Source: Prosapia bicincta (lineage: Eukaryota > Arthropoda > Insecta > Hemiptera > Cercopidae). Taken from it: DNA of 64,000 bases. Positions within the stretch are counted from its first letter, which is position 1. The number at the start of each line of letters is the position of its first letter. Shown one piece after another: positions 37,196-47,985 of the stretch. The notes under the pieces were generated by a model. That model made no database searches. It was not told the origin of the DNA and saw only the letters and a program-made list of their open reading frames with translations. Made by a program: the position numbers and the translations under genes. The stretch spans positions 133,246,731-133,310,730 of the forward strand of contig JBAIZL010000006.1 of NCBI GenBank assembly GCA_036971475.1. The letters run 5' to 3'.

Positions 37196-38010
37196 GTAAT
37201 AATGTCATGAGTGAGGAGTTATACTTGAGTTTGTTTTGAAAAAACTGTAAACTCTAATTAATTATCCCTACTTGATTGCACTATAAAACGTCTATGGATA
37301 CACTAATAATCATAAGGTTCTCTGTAGCCATGTTCCTATATTGGTGAGGACATGGCGAAGATTCCTGGTTTTATTTTCAAACCCAGGAAATATAGTTCTG
37401 CACCCAGGAATCGAAACTGTGTTATTGCGGCCACAACGCCATGTCCCTAACAACAAACGATCACAGCTACAGAGCCCCTGTCATCAAAGGGTCATATTTG
37501 TCATCTCAGTGTAAACACAATTGAAACATAGAATTTTACAGTGACTTGGTTTTTGACAGTATGAATTTCTTTTTTAACACTTTCAGTGCTAAAAAATAGT
37601 TGTAGCATGTTATAGAAGCTTAACATACACACATATCACTAATAAAAATATAAGGCAATGTGGAATCTAGACAAAAGTCATAAGTGATGAAAATGATGAA
37701 TTGTAAATTTTTTAACAAAAATTGTTCCTAAGGTAATATCAGAAAATCGTTACCAATATAACATACGTACAGATAAGCGTGTCCATGTATAGGCTTACCT
37801 AGACTTGGACAATCAAAGCATTGAGCTGAAGAACTTTACAATGTTTAACAACTGTACAACTTTAGTGAAATAAACAAAAGCAATTTTCAAACCTGAAAAT
37901 ATAGCCAAATTATACCACATATATTTGTAGATATACATTCACAAGTCGGTTATATATTTAAAAAGAGTTATATTTTTAATAAATGAATTGTTAATAATGT
38001 GAATTTACAG
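37196..38010. other. no gene; contains inverted copy of the pogo flanking repeat
   Basis: Segment 37,495-37,700 is the uninterrupted relative of the sequence flanking the pogo-like element at 33.3-34.1 kb, in reverse orientation. Segment 37,320-37,480 is GC-richer and has short inverted repeats (ggacatggcg against cgccatgtcc). The rest is AT-rich without features. Confidence 0.55.
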
Positions 38011-38138
38011 TTGCAAACACTCATACCAGATTAAAAAGTTATAACATCTAGGAATTATAATATGAAAAGTCCAAATATTTGTCTTTAGAGCTATTGGTAA
38101 ATATGTTTTGATTTACTTGCTATTAACTTGATGCTAGT

Positions 38139-38140
38139 GA

Positions 38141-38174
<34 letters not shown>

Positions 38175-38212
38175 GTACGCATTTGCTTGTGTGTGTGTGT
38201 GTGTGTGTGTGT
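38139..38212. repeat. (TG)n tract in intron-2 equivalent
   Basis: TG runs interrupted by a tacgcatttgct phrase. The same tract with the same interruption recurs at 38,848-38,910, which shows that the block was duplicated. Confidence 0.95.
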
Positions 38213-38619
38213 TTTAGTGAATGTGCGTGTTTGTGCCTTTATGTGTGTGTGAGTATTCTACTTCTAATACACAAAACCCCCTTTGAAACAGTGTGTTTCC
38301 TAATTAAACATTGGTATCGTTAATGCGTACACTTGTTTTGTTTCAGATGAGGAGAAACTTGTTGGAGAAAAAATTAAGGAGTATTATATTAAGTTCAATA
38401 TACAATATAAATATATTCGTGTTGAGTTGCTTGGAAGGCACCTCTTCACTTACCAATAAGACAGTGAAAATTTTGCATAACATTTTAATTAAATCAAGTA
38501 ACAATTTGAAAAATTGGATAGTTTTCAAGGCTTCACCGATTATGAAACTGTCTGATTTAAACTTTGTAAACGCTAAGCAACTCGCTAAGCACTCTGCAAC
38601 CAAAGTGACTGATTTGTAT

Positions 38620-38843
38620 ATTATTATTATTTTATTATTACTAAAACTCGGAGGGAGCTTATCAGTGTAGAGCACTTAGCTGCAGCCTTTGTACTCTCTT
38701 CCCATCCCTACCACAGGACTAGCTTAGTGGATACCTACCTTTTTGCAGAAATCAAGTACCCACCTGATGCTAGATCTTCTGATATCCTCTGGTGTACATA
38801 CCTGCCAGCCAAACCATTTTCTCCTTGCAGCTCCCAAAGCAGG

Positions 38844-38851
<8 letters not shown>
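38620..38851 (-). mobile_element. LINE 3'-tail insertion with (TAA)n-type end
   Basis: On the minus strand the segment reads CPALGAARRKW, then PEDIRRSSIRWVLDFCKKVG, a stop and 3' UTR, and ends in a (TAA/AAT)n run at 38,620-38,640. This is the C-terminal Cys/His tail and 3' end of a LINE also present at 63.3-63.6 kb. A TAA-repeat tail rather than poly(A) is known for the I-element group. It interrupts exon 3 of the broken gene copy. Confidence 0.7.
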
Positions 38852-38887
<36 letters not shown>

Positions 38888-40330
38888 CATTTGCTTGTGT
38901 GTGTGTGTGTTTTAGTGAATGTGCGTGTTTGTGCCTTTATGTGTGTGTGAGTATTCTACTTCTAATATATCACAAAACCCCCTTTGAAACAGTGCGTTTC
39001 CTAATTAAACATTGGTTTCGTTAATGCGTACATTAGTTTTGTTTTAGATGAGGAGAACCTTGATCGAGAAAACATTAAGGAGTATTATATTAAGTTCAAT
39101 ATACAACATAAAGATATTCGTGTTGAGTTGCTGGGAAGGCACCTCTTCACTTACCCACAAGAAAATAAAAAACTTTCATAATATTTTAATTAAATCAAGT
39201 AACAATTTTTAAAATTGGTTAGTTTTCAAGGCTTCGCAGGTTATGAAACTGTCTGATATAACCTTTGTAGACGCTAAGCAACTCACTAAGCACTCTGCAA
39301 CTAAAGTGACTGATTTGTATAAGAAAATTAACAATAATATCGAAAGGTTTATCGATGGGTCCCTAAAAGGTCTCCAGAGGTACTCTAATACTTTCTTATA
39401 AAAAATTAAAAGCTTCTTTGAAATTCTGATAAAAACTGTCAAGGATTTGAGCATAAAAATAAACAATAAGGACTCAATCAAGTTAAGTCTTAAGAGAATC
39501 GATGTACTACGCGACGCCACTATCAAGATATTTACTGCCTTTCAAGATATTTACTGTCTTGAAAAAATTTTAACAGCTTCGTAAATGAAATAAAAACTCA
39601 AGCCCCGAAGAGGTTTCAAAATTTAATATTAAAGTTTCAGTCAGAGGTTACGAATGCTAAGAAGGATGTGAATAAAAGTGAAACAGAATCAAGTAACAAA
39701 ATTAAAAACATTTATAGAAAAGATATTTCTCACGAGCCTGATGGGGAAAATAAATATTTCAGTAGTAAAGCTGAAGAGTTTATAAAGGCTGTCAATAAGG
39801 TTGTCTCGGTGAGTATCATCTTGTTTTATATTTTCAAAGAATTTCATTGTTTTTTTAAAGTGATTTTTGTTGTTTTTCAGAACTCGAAGGGTGTTTTTTT
39901 GTGTTCTTACTAGTGATCAAGTACTAGAAGAACTCTCCATTTTTAATTTTAAAAGAATTTCCAAAAAAAACATATTTAGGCCCAAATTACTTAAAGATTA
40001 GAGTATCATAAATTCATGTTTTTTTGTTTTTTAATACGATTCAAACATTCCAATATCCTTTTACATTTTTTCTGTAATTTAAACAATATACTTACATATC
40101 TTTAACATTAAGCCAAAGTGACATAAAATAATGGCGTATAATTATCCCATCTTCAAAGTGAACTTAAAACAAAAACTAATTAATATTTTACTTTCAGCTT
40201 ATGAAATTGTTCAAAATAAATTGTTATCATATAATGCTACAGAAAGAAGAGGCAGCCCAAAGGGAACTTCATATTGATACTTCGAAGGAAATAAAAGCAG
40301 ATATTCAGACGGCCAAGGAAGAGAGATTTT

Positions 40331-40334
<4 letters not shown>

Positions 40335-40427
<93 letters not shown>

Positions 40428-40429
40428 GT
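40335..40429. repeat. (TA)n(TG)n compound microsatellite
   Basis: About 16 TA units followed by about 30 TG units with one TT break. It is the mirror of 26,782-26,853. Confidence 0.97.
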
Positions 40430-40527
40430 ACAATCCATAAAATGCAACACAGTTGAAACTAAATCTGTTTATTTAGGATATATTTTGGATTATTGTAACA
40501 ATTAAAAAATTATAAATTTATTTACTT

Positions 40528-40772
40528 ATTACACTTTGATATTACTTGCGACCAGACTTTTTGTTAACTAAAGGTTGATAAATTAAACTTGGAGGAAACA
40601 TTTTCGTCTTACGATTTCTTCAAACTCGTATTTTGCTGCTAGGATTGCTGCAGTTATGCATCTTAGGTATCAAATTTTGAAAGTTGAAGGACCAATGATC
40701 TACAGCCAACAATCACCCGCACACAAACTAGAATGCCATATCGATAGAACTATTAGAAAATACATTAAACAA

Positions 40773-40810
<38 letters not shown>

Positions 40811-41560
40811 AATATAAAAAAACACAATAGATCTAGTAAACAAAATAAAGAACATTGAAATCCCTCATAACTTAACCCTAGCATCGTTTGACATCACAAA
40901 CCTATTAACCAATATCCCAGTGACAGAAACACTAAACATATTACGATATAATCTTAACTTAACAACCCTCCAGAAAAAATCACAAAAGATATCATACACA
41001 TTTACCATTATCATATCCATACACTTACCATATCATAACACCATTACACAACAGAACTACTTCACTCACAACAATAAATATTACACACAGAAACAAAGCC
41101 TACCAAAGGGTTCACCGATTTCAAGCATTCTCGCAGAAATAATGCTACAACACATAGAACATAATAAAATCATAAATGACAACAAACACGGAGATAAGAT
41201 AATATATTGTCACAGATATTAGACGACATTATAATACTATACCGAGGAAACATAAGACAATGCCAACAACTCAAAACACGTATAAACAAAATACACAAAA
41301 ATATCCAGTTCAATGCAGAATTTGAAAACAACCAAACATTGAATTTCTTAGACATCGCCATTATGGACACCAATCACCTCATGGACACTAAACACTCATG
41401 CAATAGTATGGAAAATAACATGAGCACCCTCCAACCATGCAACAAAGGCCATAAATTAAACACACTAGAACAATATGAAATATACAGACATAGCAACACA
41501 AAAAATGACATCCTATATGATTAAACACTACAACAGATGTCTTACACACTCCTAAAACCA
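40528..41560 (+). mobile_element. Penelope-like element, copy A2, internally deleted
   Basis: The terminal segment (gaccagactttttgttaac, about 40,552-40,571) is followed by RT motifs on the plus strand: LASFDITNLLTNIPV (about 40,880), YYTQKQSLPKGSPISSILAE (about 41,080-41,140) and CHRY, with a one-base loss at the catalytic box so that YLDD continues in the next frame as ILDDIIILYRGN (41,216 onward). After LNFLDIAIMDTN the sequence jumps to HLMDTKHSCNSMENN, the end of the endonuclease, so the RT thumb and the GIY-YIG core are deleted. A (CA)n tract (40,777-40,808) also interrupts the 5' part. The flank matches that of copy A1. Confidence 0.78.
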
Positions 41561-41564
41561 AAGG

Positions 41565-41870
41565 GTTATTTCGCCAAAAAGATGCCTTCAAAGAACTCAT
41601 TCCCCCGGGAAATACGTACCCAAAGGGTTAAATTTCAGCAAGTTAGGTTTTTTATAATAAAGTCCAGTGACCTGTTCTCTGGCAGATTTTGGCGGGTCAT
41701 TGCACAGTATCCTAGTTTGGCTAGGATAGGCCCTGTCAGAATTCTGTGCTTGCGGTGGGGTAAGGGTGGAGGCGGGACGGCCCACGGGCGGCGAGGTGCG
41801 CGATCCGCTGCAGTATGTATCTTTCACACAGTTCAATTAAATATCTCACTTAATCTTGGATCCCCGAGTA
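41565..41870. other. GC-rich island of unknown nature
   Basis: This block is far richer in G+C than its surroundings, with phrases such as ggcgggacggcccacgggcg. Overlapping frames on both strands (113 and 79 codons) reflect low AT rather than a recognised protein. It follows directly on the 3' break of PLE copy A2. It may be another element's 5' region, but I recognise no motif. Confidence 0.4.
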
Positions 41871-42151
41871 AACTCTAAGACAATTCTTCCTGACTACCCC
41901 CCGTCATTTGCAACTCAACAGACAAAAAGATATGAATCCGCTACCAGATTGATTAAACCATGCATACAATAGGGTTGAAGGTCATTATGTTCTTAAAATA
42001 CCCGGCCAAAAAATTTTTAAAAAAACTTTAGATATTTAGATATTCTCCTCTGCAGATCCCTTTTTTATAAAGGCTTAATACATTCCCATAGACTTTGTTT
42101 CCTCCGCTCTTCTCAATCTTGCAATGCAAGGCTTTTTGCGAGTTCTGTTTT

Positions 42152-42235
42152 ATTTGTTTTATTGATATCACTTGGTAGCATGTGTTAAAAAATATCAGTA
42201 AATGTTTTTTCCAAGTGATATCAATATAAACAAAT
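42152..42235. repeat. hairpin-forming inverted repeat
   Basis: Arms 42,152-42,175 and 42,211-42,235 pair almost perfectly (core tattgatatcacttgg) around a 35-base loop, with one single-base bulge. It may be a terminal relic of a small foldback element. No target duplication was recognised. Confidence 0.7.
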
Positions 42236-42515
42236 GTTAAGAAACCTCATTATATGCAACACAAAAATTGCAAGTTTTGTAATAACTAATTCATTCTTAC
42301 TGTTCAATTATTCTTGATAGACATTTGAATGACCAGCTACTTTGCTCTCAGTATGCCTAAGTGATGAAACCTTTTACGTCATAATGTTGTAGAGCAGGGA
42401 ACCTTTATATATTATATTATATTAAATACGGTGATAAGTTTTCTTGTAATATAGTTAATAAATTAATAATATTTCAAAAACAAGAATACTTTTAATGAAT
42501 ATATTTATTCAAACT

Positions 42516-42547
42516 TTTCGCCGATAAAATAGTATCAGCATCTTCAG
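42516..42547 (-). ncRNA. hammerhead-ribozyme-like motif in PLE 3' region
   Basis: The minus strand reads CUGAAGA, one U, then a seven-base stem GCUGAUA/UAUCGGC closed by loop CUAUUU, then GAAA. CUGANGA-stem-GAAA is the hammerhead core, and PLE terminal repeats are known to carry hammerheads. One U lies between core and stem, which is not canonical. Stems I and III and the cleavage site were not resolved. It sits just 3' of the endonuclease frame, as expected. Confidence 0.5.
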
Positions 42548-42629
42548 GAAAATATTTATCTAATAAAACATTTTTACAAAATTAAATCATATGTACTACA
42601 AAGAATCATATGTTTATAAGTATTGCACT

Positions 42630-42989
42630 TCATGTAAATTTTTCTATAACATCAATGACTTTATAAATAGTTTGGTACCTTAATCTCACTTGAATTTGTT
42701 CATCAATTAATTTGTTTTTAACTTTATGCTTATAAATTTCGAATGTTTCAAATATATTCATTTTTAATCCTTTATTTAATTCTTTTATTAATTTCATATT
42801 TTCTATTTCCGGAAACTCATGTCCATTATTAATACAATGCGTAGCTAAATTGGATTTGTATATTTTTGGTTTGATATAAGCGTTTAAATGTTCTTTGTAT
42901 CTTTCTTTTAAATTCTTTTTTGTTTGTCCTACATATAATTTATTACAAGTTTGACATTTTATATTATATACTCCATTTCTTTCGTGCAT
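42630..42989 (-). CDS. Penelope-type GIY-YIG endonuclease fragment, open
   Basis: The 119-codon frame reads NGVYNIKCQTCNKLYVGQT (residues about 5-23), then KERYKEH (27-33), HCINNGHEF (about 52-60) and NIFETFEIYKHK (about 78-89). This is the PLE endonuclease: the GVY and YVG strands, CxxC between them, catalytic Arg, and the conserved His and Glu positions. In the family this domain nicks target DNA for the attached reverse transcriptase. The frame is uninterrupted, unlike its upstream RT part, which is frameshifted and truncated, so the fragment is probably not expressed on its own. Confidence 0.75.
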   Translation of the reverse strand: MHERNGVYNIKCQTCNKLYVGQTKKNLKERYKEHLNAYIKPKIYKSNLATHCINNGHEFPEIENMKLIKELNKGLKMNIFETFEIYKHKVKNKLIDEQIQVRLRYQTIYKVIDVIEKFT

Positions 42990-43839
42990 ATTATTTTGAT
43001 TTTTGTTATTGTTTATTAAATTTTTAATTTTATTATCAGTTTTATATGTAATTTGTAAATTTGTTTCTTTAAATAATCTTGTAATTTTATTTATTTCGTT
43101 ACCAGTGAATGTAAAAGTTGTTCAAATATTTTCTCTCTTATTAGGTACAAAGTTATTTTCGAGTTTCTGTTTTCTTATTATATTATTATTTAATTTATCT
43201 ATAGTTTTCTGTTATATCCATTTTTTCTTATTAGATTATTATTGAATTTATCTATAGTTTTTCTTTTCATTGGATATATCTTTTCTTATATCCATATGGA
43301 TATACGGCCCTTATGAATCCTAATAACTTGTTTTTTTTTTTAATAATTTCCCTGTAGGCCTATTTATATAATTATTTCATACGTATTCGTAAACTTCAGA
43401 AATAATTCGCTATAAAACCGATGAAATTTTAGATGCAAAATATAGAGATGAAGAAAACACTGTTGGTCCCAGAGTGGTTATTAATTTGATTTTAGAGTCC
43501 GAAAAGATTGCTTATAGTAAAATGTGTCTATGTTAGTTTGTTTACCATTAAAAAAAAGAAAAAAATTAAATAACATATTCAATATCTCATAACAACAAGA
43601 TGCATTCCTAGATGCGATACCTTGGAAATACACCATGGAAAACTACATGAACTTTTACTTGTTAATGCAAGCAATTAACATTTGCGAAGTAAGAAACTTA
43701 GGGCAAAAACAATTCTAAAATTATATGTTTATTTTATAGAAACATCGTCGAAAAAGCTTAAGGATTCTCATATTCACAAAGAAATGGAAATAGAACAATA
43801 TGACATTCAATACACTTTCAGATACCTACTATGTATTTA

Positions 43840-44035
43840 TTATAGTATAATGGATACATAGGTTTCGTATAAATTTGGTTATTTATTATAAAATACTGCA
43901 TATATAGATTTCCGATATAATAGTTATTTATTAAATTATAATGGATACTTTGGCTACATTACAGTTAGTATAATGGATACACAGATAGTTATATATTATA
44001 ATATAATGGATATATATAGGTTCCAGGTATACTAC
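43840..44035. repeat. degenerate short tandem repeats containing tataatggata
   Basis: Several imperfect units share tataatggatac, located in the 3' flank of the secreted-protein gene. On the minus strand an AATAAA (43,927-43,932) lies about 150 bases after the stop and could serve as its poly(A) signal. Confidence 0.5.
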
Positions 44036-44081
44036 GTAACTGAATACGGGTACATGGTTTGGCAAATAATAGCAATAGATG

Positions 44082-45624
44082 TTAAGGCCTCTCCTTCTTG
44101 GCTTTTTGAATATATGCTTCTATATCCTTCACTGTATCACTGTGAATTTTACGTTGCTCTGCCTCCTCTTCCTGTAACATTATATTATAACAATTTATTA
44201 CTTTGAACAATTGTATAATCTGAAAGTAAAGTGTTAATTAGTTTTTGTTAGAAGTTCACTTTGAAGAAGGTTTAACCTTATACGCCATCATCTTATGTTG
44301 CTTTAGCTTTATGGTAATGGCAGGTAAGAAAAATGTTTTAATATCAGAAAAAATGTAAAACAATATCGGTAATGTTTGAATCATACTAAAAAACAAAAAA
44401 ACGTTGAATTTAAGATACTCTAACGTTTACGTATTTGTGCCTAAATATGGTTTTTTCGGAAATTCTTTTAAAATTAAAAATGGTGAGTTCATCTAGTACT
44501 TAAAGACTAGTAAGAACACAAAATGACACACTTATAGTTCTGTAAAACAACAAAAATCACATTAAAAAAACAATTACATTCTCTGAAAATATAAAACAAG
44601 ATGATACTCACATAGAAAACCTTATGGATAGCCTTTGCAAACTCTTCGGCTTTGCTACTGAAATAAATATTTTGGCCCTCAGGCTCGTGTGATAAATCTT
44701 TCCCATAAATCTTATTAATTTTGTTACTCGCTTTTGTTTCACTTTTATTTATATCTTTCTTAGCATGCGTAACCTCTGAATGAAACTTTAAAATTAAATT
44801 TTGAAACCTCTTCGGGGCTTGAGTTTTAAATTTCTTTAGAAAGTTATAAAATTTTTCCCCGCGGCTAATAAACTGTGATACTGCGTCAAACTGACTAACG
44901 CAGTACAATTCTACAATCTGCGTTTCTGCTCTGCAGTTTGTTACTAGGCGTTCTACGTCCTTCTTGTTTGCATTTCTGAAGTCTGTAAATATCTTATTGG
45001 TGGAGTCGTGTAGTACAGCGATTCTCTTTAGACTCAACTTCACTGAGTCCTTATTCTTAATTTTCTTGCTCAAATCATTTACCGTTTTTGTCAGAATTTT
45101 AAAAAAACTATTAATTTTCTCTAAGGAAGTATTGGAGTACCTCTGGAGACCTTTAAAGGACCCATCGCTAAATGTTTCTATATTATTGTTAATTTTGTTA
45201 AACAAACCAATAACTTTGATGGCAGAGTGTTTCGCAAGTCGCTTAGCATTTACAAAATTTATATCAGACAATTTAATAACTTGTGCAGCCTTGAAAACTA
45301 CCAGATGTTTCAAATTATTACTGGATTTTGTTAAAATATTATGCAAATTTTTCACTGTCTTATTAGTAAGTGAAGAGGTGCCTTCCAAGCAACTCAACAC
45401 GAATATCTTTATGTTGTATATTGAACTTAATATAATACTCCTTAATTTTTTCTCCAACAGGTTTCTCCTCATCTGAAACAAAACAAATGTACGCATTAAC
45501 GAAACCAGTGTTTAATTAGGAAACACGCTGTTTCAAAGGGGGTTTTGTGATATATTAGAAGTAGAATATACACACACCCAAATAAAAGTAAATTCAAAAA
45601 CACCCAACACATACACTCACACAA

Positions 45625-45704
<80 letters not shown>

Positions 45705-47902
45705 ACATACATAAACAACACACACACACAAATACACACACACTCACACACACAGACAGAGTCAATAGCAATTAAACCAAGTACGATATTTACCAATGGC
45801 TCCAAAGACGAATGTTCGGGCTTTCCATATTCAGAATTCCTAGTTGTTTCAACCTTAGGGTCTGGTGTGACTGTTTGCAACTGTAAATTCATATTATTAA
45901 TAATTCATTTATTAAATTATTAAAGTGTAAAAATAGTTATAAATCACTGCACAGAAAAATGAGAAGCAATATAATAAACATTAGTAGATTGGTGAGCCAG
46001 AAAATACCTAGAGTATTTTTATAAAATATAAAAGAATATAAATATAAGTTGACGTTTACAAATTTTAAGTACCTGTAAATGTAGATAATTTTGTTTTTCT
46101 TCCATACTATATATATATATAATATGATAATAGACCGAATACGTAGGACCTAACCCTAAGGACTAGAAATGGACCAAATGTAATGTTGGGTAGATGCCAT
46201 GTGTGGGGTTAGCAGATCTCCTCACCAATGTTAGGAAAAACTTGGATGCCGACAGGGGATTCTGCTGCGGCAACGAAGAACCTAACCTTAAGGACTGCGG
46301 ATTTATGATATGTAATGCGAAGATATGTGCTATGCAAGAGGTAAGCACATATCTTCAGCAAACACAGAAATATCTGATTGCTGATGGGAGATCCTAGAGC
46401 ATCAATGTATTCCCGACCCCAAAAACTATAAATGTTCGAAATGTAATGCAAAGTTACATACCATGTACGCGGTAATCAGATCCTTTCATCAAAGTAAGGG
46501 ACAAGCTGGATTCCAACGGAGGATCCATTGGTCGTCTAGAAGTTGACGAAATGTAATGTCTATTTACGTGACATGTAAGCGGTAAACAGATCGTTTCACC
46601 AAAGTTATGAGCAACCTGGATAGCAACAGGTTATCCTGGAGTGGAAACATTGGACCAAACCCAAAGGACTAACGATGGACGAAACTTGAAATGATCCGAA
46701 ATTTAATATCCCCATTTACGTGCCATGTATCAGGTAAACAGATCGCTTCACCGGACTTAGGAACAACCTGGATGGCAGCAGGTTATCCTAGATTGGTAAC
46801 ATAGGACCAAACCCAAAAGACTAAAGATAGACGAAACGTGAAAGCGGCCCCAAAAGTAACGTATTTTTACGTGCCATCCAACTCATCACTACTTCAGAAA
46901 TACATCATCAGGTAAATTTGCATTTTTGGATAATTAGGTCATCATGAACGAAAGTGTGTATATATATATATATATATTATACAATACTATATATATATTT
47001 ACCTATACATTTTTCTTTGTATAGTAATCAAAAACCAATGAGGCTATTCAAATTCAAGAAATATTTATTAATTTTTATTCAAATCTTTTCGTTGGTAAAC
47101 AGTACCAACATCATCATAATGAATAATAAAATATTCTATATAAAATATTTGTTGTATCATATTTAGAGTAAGTTTTTGTTAAACCACAATATGATATAGT
47201 AGGCCTAAGCAATGTTACTATTTTTTTAACAAAAGGTTTAAATATATTAAAAATAAAGTTTAGGTTATAAAGAAGAACTGTATTGGAAGTAAAAGTATAA
47301 TTAATAATACAAATAGATAAAGTACAACAAATTTGAAATGTTTGCTAAATTAAAATTATTTGTGTTTCATTATGGACATTTCGTATGATCTCAATAAATG
47401 AAATTTTGAAACTAAGACAGGTCTTATAATAAAGGAACTATTTGATTTTATTCATTAAACTTTTGAATAAGATATAAACTGCCCTAATAAAGACAGTCGC
47501 CCTTATGGAAGACTCATTTCCACGAGGAGAATAATTTGAAAGCAACTTGATATTTTAAAATTCTTTAGAAGTGGCAGAAATAATACTATTCTGATAAAAA
47601 GCGAATAAAATAATTTCATTTGATTTTCACTTTAGTTATTTAAGAAATGGGATGTATAAAACATTTGCTAAATAATTGTTACATCGTTAATTTAGTATAA
47701 AAAGAGGCTATATCTACAATACGCGTTATATTATAATGTTTAAATTAGAAATAAAAGTGTAAAATAAGGTATTAATATGGGTAAAATATACTTAAAAAGA
47801 AATACGTAAATTATATAAATAACAAAGGAATCAAAATTTAGTAAAATTATACAGGTAAATTTTTAATTTATTCAATTTACTTTACAAAATCAGGTGCCTT
47901 TA

Positions 47903-47985
<83 letters not shown>

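Larger units (their letters stand above)
38011..40339 (+). pseudogene. broken copy 2 of the secreted-protein gene, partly duplicated
   Basis: An exon-2 equivalent (38,011-38,096) keeps a TTTACAG acceptor and GTAAAT donor but has a TAA stop after eight codons. A first exon-3 piece starts at 38,347 after TTTCAG and reads well (RNLLEKKLRSIILSSIYNIN) until 38,619, where a LINE tail is inserted. Then the intron-2 (TG)n and a second, complete exon-3 equivalent follow (39,048-39,808, donor GTGAGT), which hits a stop after SSNNF and is about 100 bases short. The exon-4 equivalent begins at 40,198 (LMKLFKINCYHIMLQ) and stays open into the adjacent (TA)n(TG)n tract to 40,440. Exon 1 is missing. The copy is most similar to the inverted arm at 26.9-28.2 kb. 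Confidence 0.78.
42418..43260 (-). mobile_element. Penelope-like element, family B, 3' half
   Basis: On the minus strand the element reads FVPNKRE at about 43,150-43,130 and, after a frame change, TGNEINKITRLFKETNLQIT (about 43,110-43,050), then the GIY-YIG endonuclease, then a 3' region with a hammerhead-like motif (42,516-42,547) and a terminal segment (ggtgataagttttcttg, atttcaaaaacaagaat). Upstream RT sequence is absent, so the copy is 5'-truncated. Terminal relatives lie at 31.06-31.17, 47.04-47.12 and 48.52-48.64 kb. It differs clearly from family A at 25 and 41 kb. Confidence 0.75.

Noticed and set aside
37203..37232. Possible exon 1 of broken gene copy 2 (ATGAGTGAGGAG)
   Set aside because: Only the first two codons agree with the intact leader exon and no GTAAGT donor follows.
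37345..37457. tRNA-derived SINE head on the minus strand
   Set aside because: A- and B-box-like phrases are present (tggcgttgtgg, gtttcgattcc) but only about 13 bases apart instead of the usual 30-40, and no second copy was seen.
38727..39024. Plus-strand frames running into Cys/Val repeats
   Set aside because: They start in the antisense of the inserted LINE tail and continue through the (TG)n tract.
44964..45476. Plus-strand frame of 170 codons
   Set aside because: It is antisense to exon 3 of the secreted-protein gene, whose splice sites and paralogues support the minus strand.
45496..45892. Two minus-strand frames ending in Cys/Val repeats
   Set aside because: The first 29 codons after LQT are exon 2. 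The rest is the intronic (AC)n tract after a GTAAAT donor.
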